Position numbers and translations under genes: made by a program. This document shows positions 61,855 through 64,000 of a stretch of 64,000 nucleotides of DNA, piece after piece. The stretch's first letter is position 1. Each line of letters opens with the position of its first letter. The notes under the pieces are model-generated. The model had not been told where the DNA came from, did no database searches, and saw only the letters and a list, made by a program, of their open reading frames with translations. The DNA comes from Mangrovibacterium lignilyticum (GTDB lineage Bacteria > Bacteroidota > Bacteroidia > Bacteroidales > Prolixibacteraceae): the NCBI RefSeq assembly GCF_010882175.1, contig NZ_WKLH01000003.1, forward strand, positions 1 through 64,000. The letters run 5' to 3'.

Positions 61855-63186
61855 TTAAATTTCAGGATCATCCGGACAATTCGGATTGTTATCTCTTTCC
61901 TCTTGAGGATAGGGATAGTAATCCCTGTTCCGCTCACTGGTCAAATCAGACGAGTGGTTGAAATCCAAATCCGGATGAAAGCGCCGGCTATCCACTAGTC
62001 GTTGACCGGTGAAAAACAGCTCAATGCATCGTTGTTTGTAAATTTCTTCCAAAAGCTCGCTCTGTGACAAGCTGCTTAAATAGGCAGTTTGATCAGCCAA
62101 TGACGCATTCAATCCATAAGCATCATCAGTTTTAGTAACTACCGCATTGACATAAGTTACAGCATTCGATAAATCGCTGGATCTGGCGTATGCTTCAGCA
62201 ATATTCAATAAGATTTCACCTGGAAGATAAACCGGAATTTCAGAACTGTAGGTACTAAAAAATCCGTTAATCTGCTTCAATGCTGCCCCTCCAAGTTCTT
62301 CCAGTTCCACCGTATCCGGCGCTGCCAGGTAAAAGTCATATCGACCGTCACCATCTGCAGGAAGGTAATCGCCTGTCAACCCAAAATTGTCTTTTGGAAG
62401 CAGATACGGTGATCCATCAACAGCAAAGGCATACACCGGGTTATAGTTTTCATTATCATACGCAAAGGTTGACATCGATGTCAAATCAATTCCTCCGGCC
62501 ACAGCAATACAACTTGTATAATCGCCCTGATACAGGTAAACCCGTGACAGCAAAGCTTCGATACAATTGTCAAGTTCAATGTTCCCCAAAACATTGGATG
62601 CAAAGTCGCTGGAAACTCCTGCCTGTACTAAATCCTGCGCTTCAAGCAACAAACTCACCATTTTTGCAAGTCCTTCACTCGCAGTGGCAAACTCAGCATC
62701 ACCATCTGCAGAGTTCATCAATGGAAATTGCTCGAAGTTTTGATACAAATTACAAAGCGTTAACGCTTTAAAGTAGTTGGCAAAAGCTAAAATTCCGTTT
62801 CTGGTTTCTTCTGCCATCGTAATGTTATCAATCTTTCCGATGATGTCTTCAGCTTGCCCTTTATCTTTCAGCAAGGCCGACCATAAACTCCCAACTCCGG
62901 TATTAATATTTGTCAGCGACGTTCCACCATAGGCAAGGTCCATCGGCGTTTGGTAAGTACTTGTCGTACCGATCTCCCGGGTAGTTATCCCCGGCACATA
63001 CACAGCATAACGCAAAGAGCTCACTGAGTAATGTGTTCTCAAGCCAACACAAACGGCATAAAAACCTGCAAGACTGCTGTAAGCATTTTCCTCGTTCGGC
63101 TCGTTAGGATTCGAAAATTCACTGTCGCAAGCCACTGTTGCTACAACCAACAAGCCAAGTAATATATTTCTAAGTCTTTTTTTCAT
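61855..63186 (-). CDS. RagB/SusD family outer-membrane lipoprotein
   Basis: A 443-residue surface lipoprotein. ATG 63186 starts the signal (ILLGLLVVATVAC, Cys about 20); a TTG three codons upstream is not needed. The family features are an N-terminal NPNEPNEENAYSSLAGFYA, ALTLCNLYQNFEQFPLMN, LSRVYLYQGDYTSCIAVAG with TPR-like helices, LPGEILLNIAEAYARSSDLSNAVTYVNAV and the ending LLEEIYKQRCIELFFTGQRLVDSRRF. It follows the SusC gene by about 14 bp. Together they form the second nutrient-import pair of the locus and probably bind a muropeptide-type ligand, by context. Confidence 0.95.
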   Translation of the reverse strand: MKKRLRNILLGLLVVATVACDSEFSNPNEPNEENAYSSLAGFYAVCVGLRTHYSVSSLRYAVYVPGITTREIGTTSTYQTPMDLAYGGTSLTNINTGVGSLWSALLKDKGQAEDIIGKIDNITMAEETRNGILAFANYFKALTLCNLYQNFEQFPLMNSADGDAEFATASEGLAKMVSLLLEAQDLVQAGVSSDFASNVLGNIELDNCIEALLSRVYLYQGDYTSCIAVAGGIDLTSMSTFAYDNENYNPVYAFAVDGSPYLLPKDNFGLTGDYLPADGDGRYDFYLAAPDTVELEELGGAALKQINGFFSTYSSEIPVYLPGEILLNIAEAYARSSDLSNAVTYVNAVVTKTDDAYGLNASLADQTAYLSSLSQSELLEEIYKQRCIELFFTGQRLVDSRRFHPDLDFNHSSDLTSERNRDYYPYPQEERDNNPNCPDDPEI

Positions 63187-63200
63187 GATTCTCAAGGGGA

Positions 63201-64000
63201 TTAAAAGTTAACATTTACACCAAAAATTATTGTTCTTGGAATTGGTACGCTAGCCATATCGTTACCTCTTACAACATTCGATTGTCCTTCCCTATTTACT
63301 TCAGGATCCATCCCGTAGTAGTTGTCGAAAGAGAACAAGTTGCGACCGGTCAAACTGAGTTTGATCGATTCACACCAGTCAACCTGGGGTTTAATGCGAT
63401 ACCCAACAGACAGTTCACGCAGTTTGACAAATGATCCATCTTCAATAAAGGAATCATAAATACTGTATTCGGCAACCCCCCAGCCTTTTGGTCGTTCGCC
63501 CAACAGCTCTTTGGCATATCCGTCACCACCGTTGAAACGGTTCAAAATACGTTTATCCCAGCTGATTACATCGTAGCCCTGAACGGCATCAAATTGTACC
63601 CGGAAAGACCAATTCTTATACTTAACTTCATTGATGAGCGAAGCAATAAAATCCGGGTTAGGATCACCAATCACTTTTTTCAAGTTCTCTCCGGTAGGCT
63701 GTCCGTCACTATCGCGATCAGCTACCGCTTCATTGTTTTCATAGTGCCCTTTTTCTCGCTGAGGCAAGCCATCAGGAGTCAACAGAATATTTCCATCATC
63801 ATCGCGGGCATAATAGTAACCGTAAAACACGCCCAGGGGATAACCGTTTTTCGCTGCAGATTCGCCCCATGCATAGGTGATAATATCACCTTCAATTCCA
63901 TTCACTTCGTTTTTATTGGTACTGAATGTTGCAGTCAAGTCCCAGCTGAACGATTTCTTTTGAATCAAACCAGCCTTCACCAACAGTTCAAAACCCTTAT
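63201..64000 (-). CDS. SusC/RagA TonB-linked transporter, C-terminal part (runs past window end)
   Basis: The last about 265 residues of a SusC barrel; the frame is still open at 64000, so the start lies outside. Strands such as SFSWDLTATFSTNKNEVNG, GDPNPDFIASLINEVKYKNWSFRVQF, DGSFVKLRELSVGYRI and LTGRNLFSFDNYYGMDPEVN, with the final IFGVNVNF, are diagnostic. DPNPDFxxS and YxGxDPE recur in nearly all SusC proteins. It differs from the SusC at 52-55 kb, so the two pairs probably take different ligands. It is the first visible gene of a susC-susD-amiE paralogue-nagX-GH3/AmiE set. Confidence 0.94.
   Translation of the reverse strand, partial: KGFELLVKAGLIQKKSFSWDLTATFSTNKNEVNGIEGDIITYAWGESAAKNGYPLGVFYGYYYARDDDGNILLTPDGLPQREKGHYENNEAVADRDSDGQPTGENLKKVIGDPNPDFIASLINEVKYKNWSFRVQFDAVQGYDVISWDKRILNRFNGGDGYAKELLGERPKGWGVAEYSIYDSFIEDGSFVKLRELSVGYRIKPQVDWCESIKLSLTGRNLFSFDNYYGMDPEVNREGQSNVVRGNDMASVPIPRTIIFGVNVNF

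Overview
The window looks like chromosomal DNA of a Bacteroidota bacterium, probably a Bacteroidales/Marinilabiliales-type marine or sediment organism. The signs are two SusC/SusD pairs, a C-terminal type IX secretion sorting domain, DUF4271, DUF5777 and CHRD proteins, a DAHP synthase-chorismate mutase fusion, A-rich leaders that mostly lack Shine-Dalgarno sequences, and promoters of the TTTG / TAnnTTTG type. No rRNA or tRNA gene was seen.

Layout. 1-2.6 kb: three leftward integron gene cassettes without a visible integrase (a CALIN-like cluster). The last attC appears to be interrupted by the 5' part of a group II intron that runs off the left edge. 2.7-3.25 kb: a GC-rich, 21-nt-period degenerate repeat array. 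3.3-4.8 kb: metK behind a SAM-II riboswitch. 4.8-9.4 kb, leftward: an ECF sigma factor with its membrane/beta-barrel partner, and a CHRD / cytochrome c / YceI / DUF5777 operon. 9.8-23.9 kb, rightward: a phosphate-starvation region with a porin, pstSCAB, phoU, a PhoB-like regulator, PhoR, a beta-helix lipoprotein, a TonB receptor and two small secreted proteins. Four upstream regions here carry 11-bp-phased (G/T)TAA(C/T) direct repeats that look like this lineage's Pho box. 24-31 kb: a TetR regulator, RNase R, a GH32-fold protein lacking all three catalytic acids, a T9SS-exported metalloprotease, and a second 21-nt array. 31.4-33.6 kb: tyrA and aroF-type/aroQ controlled by an aromatic leader peptide (FYYWFYYF) and a perfect terminator hairpin. 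33.6-36.9 kb: rnpA, hemD, DUF4271 and dus. 37-43.3 kb: a TolC / adaptor / RND efflux operon. 43.4-43.7 kb: an almost perfectly symmetric inverted array of sixteen CCTGCC motifs. Then polA, an ArsR regulator and a polyprenyl synthase.

48.3-64 kb, leftward, appears to be one muropeptide (peptidoglycan) utilisation locus. It holds two SusC/SusD pairs, a NagZ-type GH3 fused to an AmiE-type serine hydrolase, a paralogue that has lost the GH3 barrel, a NagX-like sugar acyltransferase, an NlpC/P60 peptidase and an L-Ala-D/L-Glu epimerase. Together these would import muropeptides, remove GlcNAc, release the stem peptide from MurNAc, cut the peptide and epimerise the dipeptide.

All calls come from reading the sequence. 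No database search was run, and regulatory sites are candidates.
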